A DNA stretch of 18,595 nucleotides from DAIOSQ01 sp036752465 (lineage in GTDB: Bacteria > Pseudomonadota > Gammaproteobacteria > Legionellales > Legionellaceae), in the NCBI GenBank assembly GCA_036752465.1, contig DAIOSQ010000029.1, positions 1-18,595 on the forward strand, written 5' to 3'. Made by a program: the position numbers and the translations under genes. Positions 6,207-12,823 of this stretch are shown piece by piece (position 1 is the first letter of the stretch; every line of letters begins with the position of its first letter). Below the pieces are notes generated by a model, which did no database searches, had not been told where the DNA came from, and saw only the letters and a program-made list of their open reading frames with translations.

Positions 6207-7160
6207 ATGTTAAATTTCAAAAAAACAGCAGTTGCTGTTCTGGCTTTAAGTGGCAGTGTGGCGTTTGCTGGTACTATGGGCCCTGTTTGCAGCGGAGTAA
6301 ATGTCACAATTCCATGCGAAAGCTCAGCCTGGGAAGTTGGCGGTCACGCGTTGTATTTGCAAACCTCTAATTCCGGCGGCAACCTCTACGGCACACTGAC
6401 CAAAACCAACGGTTCTACATCATACATGGGTGTCAACCCACAATACTCATGGGGCTTCGAAATTGAAGGTGCATACCACTTCAATACGGGCAATGACATC
6501 AATATCAACTGGTATGAAGTTGAGCGTACAGCAAATAAGACTTTCAGCGGCAGCGCTATCACAGCAGGTGGTGTTGCAACAGGAGCTACAACTGCTAAAT
6601 TCCAAGCGCAACCTAGCTGGAATGCAGTTAACATAGAGTTTGGTCAACACGTTGATTTTGGTGATCTGAAATCCTTGCGTTTCCATGGTGGTGTTGCATG
6701 GGTGCGTGTTGCCAATGACCTGACAGTCACTGGAACCGGTACTGGCGTGTATAATAAACTGATCGCTAATAACAGTTACAACGGTTTTGGTCCACGTGTT
6801 GGCGCGGATATGAATTATGGTTGGGGCAATGGCTTGTCTATGTACGCAAATGCAGCAACTGCGTTATTTGTCGGTCCTTCCGGGTTCAACAACAGTGTCT
6901 CAAGTTCTAATGCAACATACAATGGTCTGAATATCAGTGGATCTTCTACAATTGTTGTGCCAGAGCTTGAAGCTAAACTGGGTGGTACTTACACGTACGC
7001 AATTGCTCAAGGTGATTTGATTCTAAATGCCGGTTGGATGTGGATCAATTACTTCCAAGCTAACATGGGTGCTGAACAAGCTCAGTTGACACCTGTGAGC
7101 AAGAACTTTGCTTTGACTGGTCCATACTTCGGTATGAAATGGAAAGGAAACTTTGTCTAA
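6207..7160 (+). CDS. Legionella-type major outer membrane protein (MOMP) porin
   Basis: The protein has 317 residues from the ATG at 6207, with GGAGAT 8 bases upstream. The N-terminal part is a Sec signal peptide (FKKTAVAVLALSGSVAFA, cleavage predicted after A21). The mature start, GTMGPVC followed by a second cysteine in IPCESSAWEVGG, is the hallmark of the Legionella MOMP family. Alternating beta-strand patterns run through the body (for example YSWGFEIEGAYHF and SLRFHGGVAWVRV), as expected for a beta-barrel, and the last strand is GPYFGMKWKGNFV. In Legionella the protein is an abundant cysteine-crosslinked porin that also binds complement C3; that role is not shown here. The gene has its own promoter and a strong terminator, so it is expressed as a single unit. 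Confidence 0.93.
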   Translation: MLNFKKTAVAVLALSGSVAFAGTMGPVCSGVNVTIPCESSAWEVGGHALYLQTSNSGGNLYGTLTKTNGSTSYMGVNPQYSWGFEIEGAYHFNTGNDININWYEVERTANKTFSGSAITAGGVATGATTAKFQAQPSWNAVNIEFGQHVDFGDLKSLRFHGGVAWVRVANDLTVTGTGTGVYNKLIANNSYNGFGPRVGADMNYGWGNGLSMYANAATALFVGPSGFNNSVSSSNATYNGLNISGSSTIVVPELEAKLGGTYTYAIAQGDLILNAGWMWINYFQANMGAEQAQLTPVSKNFALTGPYFGMKWKGNFV

Positions 7161-7177
7161 GCAGCGCTTGTTTCTTG

Positions 7178-7206
7178 AAAACCCGTCCCAGGACGGGTTT
7201 TTTTTT
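7178..7206 (+). terminator. Intrinsic terminator of the MOMP gene
   Basis: AAAACCCGTC pairs with GACGGGTTTT around a CCAG loop and runs straight into nine T residues (7198-7206). It begins 17 bp after the MOMP stop codon and is a classical rho-independent terminator. Confidence 0.93.
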
Positions 7207-7311
7207 GCCTGCAGGAGGGGATCTGTATGAGATAGGTGATTCTGCCATGAGCTCGCTTCAGTGCTCAGTAATCCGCCAAAAAACAAGGTAGCATCAGGGT
7301 AAGCATCCAGG

Positions 7312-7317
7312 TATAAT
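7312..7317 (+). promoter_or_regulatory. Possible -10 element for the DUF3573-dcd unit
   Basis: A perfect TATAAT lies 35 bp before the chosen start of the next gene. The matching -35 position (7289-7294, TAGCAT) is poor, so activation by a regulator may be needed. I see no convincing Fur-like inverted repeat here. Confidence 0.35.
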
Positions 7318-7351
7318 CGGCCGTCCAAAAAATTTACCCGGAGTGGCTGAA

Positions 7352-8992
7352 ATGATGCGTGGTGCTGTACTTTTGTTTTTCATGGCAATTGCGATGCCAT
7401 TATGGTCGCAAGCGACTGACCCGGCATTGCAGCAAGAAATTGAACGACTCCGCACGCAGACCAAGCAGTTACAGGCACAAATTGACCGTTTAGCGCGTCA
7501 AATGCCACAGCAGACAACACCGGCCAAAGTGAGCAAACCGCCCAAAGCTAGCACGCCGCCCAAAGCTAGCACGCCGCCCAAAGGGAGTACACCGCCTCTT
7601 GCGGCGCAAACTGCGCCAAAACCAGGGGTCACCATCGTTGCGCAGCCAGTAAAAGCGTTCCATACCACCACCATTACAGTCAACGAGTTTGATGGTGATC
7701 CGGAATCACTGGAATTCTATCCAGCAGCGCTGATGGCTGATGAGCATGTGGTGACTTACATTGCCGGTACGCCTATTGTTAGCTCGCCCTATTTAGGTAG
7801 CCGACCAGCCTTCGATGGATCCGACTATATTGTCAACATTTCCAGTATTAACCGTGATATTCGACTGATGCAGCAACGTCGGCGCTTGTATCGCGCCTAT
7901 CAGCAAATTGGCTATCCGTCGCCGAATACGCCCATCCTGGCCTTTAGCGGTAAAGTTGAGCCGGTCGCGTTGGTTGGGCGTCCTTTTATTGGTGAAACTA
8001 CCGGTGACATTACCTTGGGCTCCAGTGAGATTGACTTGGCAGCTGCGGTTAATCATGTGGTGGAAGCTTACATAGGCATTGCGTATAACGATGCCCCAGC
8101 TTATGTGTCTGGTCCAAGGGTAGCCAACGGTAGTATTGGTCTTAACCTCGGGTTTGTGAATATTGGCGATCTGGATCGTTCACCGATCTACTTTACCGCT
8201 GGACAAATATATGTACCATTTGGTCGTTACTCTACCAGTATGGCAAGCCCAACTTTACCGATGCGCTTATCACGTACGCGCACCCGACCATTTATTCTGG
8301 GCTACAAATCGCAACAAGATGCCGGTGTTTTTGCTGCCATCTATGGCTTTCGCAGCGATACCACATTGGGGACTGCCGGCATAGGCGGGGGCAATTTGGG
8401 GTACATATTTGATACCAAGAAAGGTACGGGTGAGATTGGCATAAGTTATATCAGCGCACTTAATGACGCGGCTGGTATGCAAAATAACGGTTCCAGCCCG
8501 CAGTCCGGCCTATTTGGTGGGTTCGGGTCAGTCTCGCATGGTAACGAAAACGTGCGTAAAGTGTCTGGGCTGGATGTGCACTTAAATCTGAGCATCAGTC
8601 GTTATACGCTGATGGCTGAGTGGGTAACGGCCTTAGATGCGTTTCGTCCACAGGACTTGAGCTATAATGGCATTGGCGCTAAGCCGCAAGCTGGTCAAAT
8701 AGAAGGCGGTGTTACGTTTATGCTATTTGATCGGCCATCCTCGGTCTCCACTGGCTATCAGTGGTCTAGACAAACCTTGGCATTGAATATCCCCGAGCAG
8801 CGCGTCAATGCGGCCTACAACATTTCGATATGGAAAGATACAGTTGAAACGCTTGAATACAGACATGATATTGACTTTAATAGTAGGCAATTTGCCAATG
8901 GGGCAGCGCCTCCGGGCGGCAGCAATATCAACACTGTTGGTACAAATAGTGCAGCTGATACAGTCCTGCTGCAAATCGGAGTCTATTTTTAG
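7352..8992 (+). CDS. DUF3573 outer-membrane protein, LbtU/FslE-like siderophore porin family
   Basis: The protein has 546 residues from the ATG at 7352, with GGAG 8 bases upstream. A second ATG follows at once, and a GTG at 7343 overlaps the ribosome binding site. A signal peptide ends near LWSQA. Residues about 25-50 are a heptad-like coiled coil (LQQEIERLRTQTKQLQAQI), then comes a Pro-rich linker with four six-residue repeats (60-83). The rest is beta-barrel, with many Gly/aromatic alternating strands and a C-terminal LLQIGVYF ending in Phe, as the Bam machinery requires. The family includes Legionella LbtU and Francisella FslE/FupA, which take up ferric siderophores or iron across the outer membrane without TonB. 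Whether this member carries iron is not shown: no siderophore genes are in the window. dcd follows after 17 bp and is probably co-transcribed. Confidence 0.82.
   Translation: MMRGAVLLFFMAIAMPLWSQATDPALQQEIERLRTQTKQLQAQIDRLARQMPQQTTPAKVSKPPKASTPPKASTPPKGSTPPLAAQTAPKPGVTIVAQPVKAFHTTTITVNEFDGDPESLEFYPAALMADEHVVTYIAGTPIVSSPYLGSRPAFDGSDYIVNISSINRDIRLMQQRRRLYRAYQQIGYPSPNTPILAFSGKVEPVALVGRPFIGETTGDITLGSSEIDLAAAVNHVVEAYIGIAYNDAPAYVSGPRVANGSIGLNLGFVNIGDLDRSPIYFTAGQIYVPFGRYSTSMASPTLPMRLSRTRTRPFILGYKSQQDAGVFAAIYGFRSDTTLGTAGIGGGNLGYIFDTKKGTGEIGISYISALNDAAGMQNNGSSPQSGLFGGFGSVSHGNENVRKVSGLDVHLNLSISRYTLMAEWVTALDAFRPQDLSYNGIGAKPQAGQIEGGVTFMLFDRPSSVSTGYQWSRQTLALNIPEQRVNAAYNISIWKDTVETLEYRHDIDFNSRQFANGAAPPGGSNINTVGTNSAADTVLLQIGVYF
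7529..7600 (+). repeat. 18-bp tandem repeat encoding a Pro-rich hexapeptide
   Basis: Two perfect 18-bp copies (7547-7564 and 7565-7582) encode ASTPPK. One diverged copy on each side encodes VSKPPK and GSTPPL. The repeat is in frame, so gain or loss of copies would change only the length of the linker between the coiled coil and the barrel. Confidence 0.85.
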
Positions 8993-9009
8993 CCAGAGGA
9001 AGTGAAACG

Positions 9010-9576
9010 ATGTCAATAAAAGCAGATCAATGGATCCAAAAAATGGCTTTGGAGCACGGCATGATTGAGCCGTTCCAAGGTCATCAAATCCGCCAACAAG
9101 GGGCTGCGAGGCTAATTTCTTATGGGGTTTCAAGCTATGGCTACGACGTACGTTGCGCGGATGAATTTAAAATTTTTACCAATATCAATTCAGCTGTTGT
9201 GGATCCCAAAGCGTTTGACGCCAATAGTTTCGTTGATGTTAAAGCCGACGTCTGTATTATTCCCCCCAATTCATTTGCGTTGGCGCGCACCGTGGAATAT
9301 TTTCGGATCCCTAGAAATATCTTGACCATCTGCCTTGGCAAGTCAACCTACGCGCGTTGTGGGATCATCGTCAATGTGACGCCTTTAGAGCCGGAATGGG
9401 AAGGTCATGTCACGCTGGAATTTTCTAACACCACGCCTTTGCCGGCTAAAATTTATGCGCATGAAGGGGTGGCACAAATGATTTTTCTTGAAGCCAACGA
9501 AGTTTGCGCCGTCTCCTATCGGGATCGCGGCGGTAAATATCAGGGGCAAACCGGGGTTACCTTGCCCACCACTTGA
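9010..9576 (+). CDS. dcd: dCTP deaminase
   Basis: The protein has 188 residues and starts at an ATG with AGAGGAAG upstream. It converts dCTP to dUTP plus ammonia, feeding dUMP and hence dTTP synthesis in the cytoplasm. It belongs to the trimeric dUTPase fold. The nucleotide-binding and catalytic motifs are clear: GKSTYARCG at 110-118 with S112 and R116, VTPLEPEWEGH at 123-133, and TLEFSNTTPLPAKIY at 135-149 with E137 as the catalytic glutamate. It is the 188-residue subtype seen in Pseudomonas, Rickettsia and relatives, different in loop sequence from E. coli Dcd. It lies 17 bp behind the DUF3573 gene and converges with ihfB; a functional link to the porin is not evident. Confidence 0.96.
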   Translation: MSIKADQWIQKMALEHGMIEPFQGHQIRQQGAARLISYGVSSYGYDVRCADEFKIFTNINSAVVDPKAFDANSFVDVKADVCIIPPNSFALARTVEYFRIPRNILTICLGKSTYARCGIIVNVTPLEPEWEGHVTLEFSNTTPLPAKIYAHEGVAQMIFLEANEVCAVSYRDRGGKYQGQTGVTLPTT

Positions 9577-9633
9577 ATATATGAGGCCTGTATGGGGCAG
9601 CGGATTTTGCCCAGGCGCTGCTGGTTTGTGCAC

Positions 9634-9951
9634 TCAATCCTCGTCGTCTGCAATGATAGGATGGGTTATTTTTGCTTGGTCAACGCGCTCGCGCAGGTCT
9701 TTACCTGGCTTAAAATGAGGGCTGTATTTTGACATGGTGACAACTTTCTCGCCCGTCTTAGGATTATGAGCTTTGCGTGGTGGGCGGTGATGTAAACAAA
9801 AACTGCCAAATCCTCTGATTTCAATGCGTTGGTTAGCTATCAAGACTTGACTCATGAGTTCGAGCAAGTGATTTACACTGTCTGCAATTAATTTTTCTGG
9901 GAGGTGGGTGCATTTTTCAGAAACTTTTGCAATGAGCTCCGATTTGATCAT
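9634..9951 (-). CDS. ihfB: Integration host factor subunit beta
   Basis: The protein has 105 residues and starts at the ATG at 9951, with GAGGG four bases upstream. The start MIKSELI aligns with E. coli IHF-beta (MTKSELI). The DNABII signature is RIEIRGFGSFCLHHRPPRKAHNPKTG at 42-67, including P64, the proline that intercalates and kinks DNA; KYSPHFKPGKDLRERV follows at 75-90. It would pair with IHF-alpha, not in this window, to bend DNA at promoters and recombination sites. It is about 11 residues longer than the E. coli protein, with an acidic tail ending ADDED. The region of its ribosome binding site and start codon is duplicated just upstream (see the repeat and small reading frame). It is downstream of a methyltransferase gene with a 221-bp gap and probably has its own promoter; TACAAT at 10002-9997 is a candidate -10. 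Confidence 0.94.
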   Translation of the reverse strand: MIKSELIAKVSEKCTHLPEKLIADSVNHLLELMSQVLIANQRIEIRGFGSFCLHHRPPRKAHNPKTGEKVVTMSKYSPHFKPGKDLRERVDQAKITHPIIADDED

Positions 9952-9985
9952 ATTACCCTCATTTTGATCATATTACCCTCATTTT
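9943..9985. repeat. 20-bp tandem duplication of the ihfB translation start
   Basis: A perfect period of 20 bp (unit TTGATCATATTACCCTCATT on the plus strand) occurs twice in a row, with a few extra matching bases at each end. On the minus strand each copy holds AATGAGGG, a spacer and ATGATCAAA, so the ribosome binding site, the start codon and the first two codons of ihfB are all doubled. Confidence 0.95.
9948..9971 (-). CDS. Possible 7-codon upstream ORF overlapping the ihfB start
   Basis: The upstream copy of the duplicated start opens a frame MIKMRVI followed by TGA. Because the duplication is 20 bp, not a multiple of three, it is out of frame with ihfB. Its stop overlaps the ihfB ATG as ATGA, the normal geometry for translational coupling. 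It has the same GAGGG site as ihfB. Translation is inferred, not shown; it could equally be a neutral by-product of slippage. Confidence 0.4.
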   Translation of the reverse strand: MIKMRVI

Positions 9986-10172
9986 CCGTGTTGAGTATTG
10001 TATCCATGGGGATAACTTGTTTTGGATGATTCACCTAGATGGCGGTTATGCGACATACCTGCTAGCCCCATCCGGTTAGTATAGCCTTGAAAAAAAATTA
10101 TGCAAAGCCACCACATCACCTTCTGTGAAAAATTTAAAGTTAGGATTGCTGGCGTCCCCCAAGAAATGGAGA

Positions 10173-10910
10173 TTATATTTTTTTATGAATATAGGCGCGT
10201 GTGACGCCCCAACTCATGGCGAGTGTACGACTGTCGGTTACCTGATAGGCAGGATTTAGTAATTTTTTACTGATGGTAATGATGGTGTGACAATAATGAG
10301 CATGGTCTAAACGCTGATTTAATGCCTGCCAACGGTCACCAAACCATGCCGTTGCATTGATAAAAATCACATGGGCGTCGGCAAAGTCATGTTGCAAAAT
10401 GTCACCGTGAATATAACAGATGCTGGCGGCGATCCTGCGATAGTCCGGTTGGGATGCCAGTGCCTGCTGAGTGCTTATGGCCGCATGGTGTAATTGTGGA
10501 AACAATTCAATGCCTATGCTTTTTTTTACTTGAAATACCATCGCGCAGGCGGTGACTGCTTTACCCACACCACTGCCCAAATCATAAAAGATGGTTTCTT
10601 TGGGTGGCGCAACCAAAGAAAATAAAGCACAGAAAGCGGCAAAATCGATCTCACCATAGACATACTCAAAAGCATCGCTTTTTGCGCGGGCTTGTTGCGA
10701 AAGTGTGAAGCCATTGATGTTTCGATACACGTCTGCAAATACCAGCTGGTGTTTGTCTATATGCCAGCGCTTTTTCCAGCGCGTGATTTGTAATGTGTGT
10801 TTGTAGTGCTGATACGACGACCATACTGCTAAGGATAGCAACAAGCATAACGCGCACCATATGATCCCGGATATCAGGGATGTTGTTGTTATCGGTGCTA
10901 TTATTTCCAC
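10173..10910 (-). CDS. Membrane-anchored SAM-dependent methyltransferase, DOT1-like
   Basis: The protein has 245 residues from a GTG at 10910, overlapping the poxB stop by 10 bp, with AAGAG six bases upstream. Residues 11-31 form one transmembrane helix; a basic stretch (RWKKRWH) follows, so the catalytic part is probably cytoplasmic. The domain starts with VYGEI at 84-88 and has motif I FYDLGSGVGKAVT at 108-120 and a ribose-binding acid E135 in SIGIEL. HGD at 168-170 and VIFINATAWF at 181-190 sit where class I methyltransferases place the adenine-binding acid and the post-strand-4 motif. The order YGE, DLGSGVG, GIE and the FIN-type motif resembles DOT1-family methyltransferases from eukaryotes, but the similarity is from memory of motifs, and many bacterial class I enzymes share motif I. 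Substrate unknown. The overlap suggests expression with poxB. Confidence 0.72.
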   Translation of the reverse strand: MEIIAPITTTSLISGIIWCALCLLLSLAVWSSYQHYKHTLQITRWKKRWHIDKHQLVFADVYRNINGFTLSQQARAKSDAFEYVYGEIDFAAFCALFSLVAPPKETIFYDLGSGVGKAVTACAMVFQVKKSIGIELFPQLHHAAISTQQALASQPDYRRIAASICYIHGDILQHDFADAHVIFINATAWFGDRWQALNQRLDHAHYCHTIITISKKLLNPAYQVTDSRTLAMSWGVTRAYIHKKI

Positions 10911-12616
10911 AAATTACTCTTAGCCAGGTCAAAAACGGTTCCGCCTTGGCCGTCAAGGACTGCTTTGATCATATACACCCCAAACCCTTTGATTTGCTGC
11001 GCCTTGATTGCCGGTGGGATAATGAGCTCATTGGGATCTACCAATACATCGAGTAATGCAGGACCTGGTTGTTGTAACACCAGTTGTAAGGCCTCGGCTA
11101 ACTCAGCGGAGTGTGTGACCTGTACCCCGAAGATGCCAGCAGCCTTAGCAATCTCGGCAAAGTTGGTGGGTGCTAAATCTGTACCAAAATCTAGCATACC
11201 AGCGGCGTGCATTTCTAATTTTACAAAGCCCAGCGATTGGTTGTTAAAAACGATGATTTTGATGGGCAACTGATGTTGAATAAGGGTCAATACATCACCC
11301 AAGAGCATACTCAAGCCACCATCACCGCAGCATGCAATCACCGCTCGGTCGGGATGGCTGATTTGCGCCCCAATGGCTTGTGCCAGTGCATTTGCCATGG
11401 AGCCGTGATTGAACGAGCCGATTAGCCTTCTTTGGCCATTCATGTGCAAGTAACGTGCTGACCAAACAGTCGGTGTGCCGACGTCACAGCAAAAGATGGC
11501 ATCTTGGGCGGCGAGCTGATCAACTAAGGTCATCAGATATTGCGGATGAATAATATGCTCATCGGTTCTGGCCAATTTACTCAATTCTGCACGGGAAGCT
11601 TTATAATGTGCTAGGGCTTTTGTTAAATACTTTTTATCATGTTGCGTGGTCAATAACGGCAGCAGTGCTTGTAAGGTCGCTCCAGCATCGCCGATTAAAC
11701 CGATATCAATCGGGGTGCGTTTGCCTAGCTGTGGCCCAGCAATATCAATTTGAATAATCCGTGCTTTGCTTGGATAAAATTGACGATATGGAAAGCTTGC
11801 GCCCACCAGGACCAACACCTCACAATCTTCAATGGCATAATACCCAGATGCAAAACCAATAAAACCGGTCATGCCAACATCGTATGGGTTGTCATATTCA
11901 ATATAGGGTTTGCTACGTAGGGTATGCACAATAGGTGCTTGTAATTTTTCGGCAAGGGTTAGCAAACCAGCGCGCGCATCAGCTGCTCCTATGCCGGCAA
12001 AAATGGCAATTTTGCTTGCGTTATTCAACAGTTGCGCTGCTTGTTGCAAGGATGCACTGTCTGGCTGGATGATCGGTGGTTCAAGGTGAGTCCAATGGGT
12101 AGGATTGTCATGGTTGATTTTTTGCTTGGCGATATCCCCAGAAATGACTAATACCGCTACACCGCGCTGGGTGATCGCGGTTTGCATAGCGAGTCTTAGC
12201 AAGCTCGGGACTTGCTCAGGCGAGGAAACCACCTCGCAAAAGTGACTACAGCCCTTAAACAGCATATGCGGATGGGTTTCTTGAAAGTAATTGCTGCCAA
12301 TTTCAGCCATAGGAATATCTGCAGCAATGGCCAATACAGGCGCTTGGCTGCGGTGACAATCATACAGCCCATTGATTAAATGTAAATTTCCTGGGCCACT
12401 GCTGCCCATGCACACGCTCAACTGGCCAGTTAGTTGTGCCTCAGCACCTGCGGCAAACGCCGCCACTTCTTCGTGGCGGACATGCACCAACTGTATAGCC
12501 TGCTGTTGTCCCAATACTTTGGTGATCTCGTTCAAGGAGTCACCGACAATCCCGTATATGCGTGCAATGCCTGCTTGACGGAGGAGTCCAATCAGTACTT
12601 CAGCGACTGTGGTCAT
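10901..12616 (-). CDS. poxB: Pyruvate:quinone oxidoreductase (pyruvate oxidase), ThDP-dependent
   Basis: The 571-residue protein matches E. coli PoxB (572) over its whole length. It decarboxylates pyruvate to acetate and CO2 and passes electrons through FAD to ubiquinone at the inner membrane. The N-terminal ThDP domain has RHEEVAAFAAGAEAQL with the conserved Glu49, and GSSGPGNLHLINGLYDCHR at 71-89. The middle FAD domain runs roughly 185-345. The C-terminal ThDP domain has the GDG-to-NN motif (431-433 and 458-459). The last residues, KGFGVYMIKAVLDGQGGTVF and on to the end, match the E. coli lipid-binding C-terminal helix, so peripheral membrane attachment is likely retained. The ATG at 12616 has GAGA upstream. 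Acetolactate synthase is the main alternative, but the RHEEVAAFA region and the tail argue for PoxB. Confidence 0.92.
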   Translation of the reverse strand: MTTVAEVLIGLLRQAGIARIYGIVGDSLNEITKVLGQQQAIQLVHVRHEEVAAFAAGAEAQLTGQLSVCMGSSGPGNLHLINGLYDCHRSQAPVLAIAADIPMAEIGSNYFQETHPHMLFKGCSHFCEVVSSPEQVPSLLRLAMQTAITQRGVAVLVISGDIAKQKINHDNPTHWTHLEPPIIQPDSASLQQAAQLLNNASKIAIFAGIGAADARAGLLTLAEKLQAPIVHTLRSKPYIEYDNPYDVGMTGFIGFASGYYAIEDCEVLVLVGASFPYRQFYPSKARIIQIDIAGPQLGKRTPIDIGLIGDAGATLQALLPLLTTQHDKKYLTKALAHYKASRAELSKLARTDEHIIHPQYLMTLVDQLAAQDAIFCCDVGTPTVWSARYLHMNGQRRLIGSFNHGSMANALAQAIGAQISHPDRAVIACCGDGGLSMLLGDVLTLIQHQLPIKIIVFNNQSLGFVKLEMHAAGMLDFGTDLAPTNFAEIAKAAGIFGVQVTHSAELAEALQLVLQQPGPALLDVLVDPNELIIPPAIKAQQIKGFGVYMIKAVLDGQGGTVFDLAKSNLWK

Positions 12617-12638
12617 AATAAGTCTCTTTGATCATCTT

Positions 12639-12667
12639 ATGCTAAGTATAGTTAATATTTTGTCCAA
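12639..12667 (-). promoter_or_regulatory. Weak candidate promoter for poxB
   Basis: On the minus strand TTGGAC (12667-12662) and TAGCAT (12644-12639) are 17 bp apart. TATACT (12650-12645) is a better -10 but has no matching -35. The start point therefore stays uncertain. Confidence 0.3.
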
Positions 12668-12765
12668 TTACGGCCCATGCGATAAAAAATAGCCTAATAT
12701 GGGAGTGGTGCGTATGAATGCCTGTTGGCTCAAATAGTTGTTGTGCGTCCGCGTCCTGCCACTAT

Positions 12766-12794
12766 TTGACATTGCCTGCCAAAATAATTAGAAT
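12766..12794 (+). promoter_or_regulatory. Strong sigma70-like promoter of the membrane hydrolase gene
   Basis: TTGACA (12766-12771) and TAGAAT (12789-12794) are separated by 17 bp. Transcription should start near 12801, which rules out the in-frame TTG at 12794 and points to the ATG at 12824 with a leader of about 23 bases. Confidence 0.65.
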
Positions 12795-12823
12795 TGGCAC
12801 TAAATGTATTTTATAAGAAATTT

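Noticed and set aside
7207..7351. Small gene or RNA between the MOMP terminator and the DUF3573 gene
   Set aside because: An AGGAGG-like site at about 7211 precedes an ATG, but the frame stops after two codons, and no stable RNA fold or second terminator is visible.
9594..9623. Stem-loop between dcd and ihfB (GCAGCG with CGCTGC, or GGGCA with TGCCC) as a terminator
   Set aside because: The two pairings compete, the loops are large and neither strand has a U run, so I do not call a terminator here.
9972..10172. Hidden gene in the gap between the methyltransferase and ihfB
   Set aside because: No reading frame with a ribosome binding site is convincing on either strand; the stretch most likely holds only the ihfB promoter (candidate -10 TACAAT at 10002-9997).
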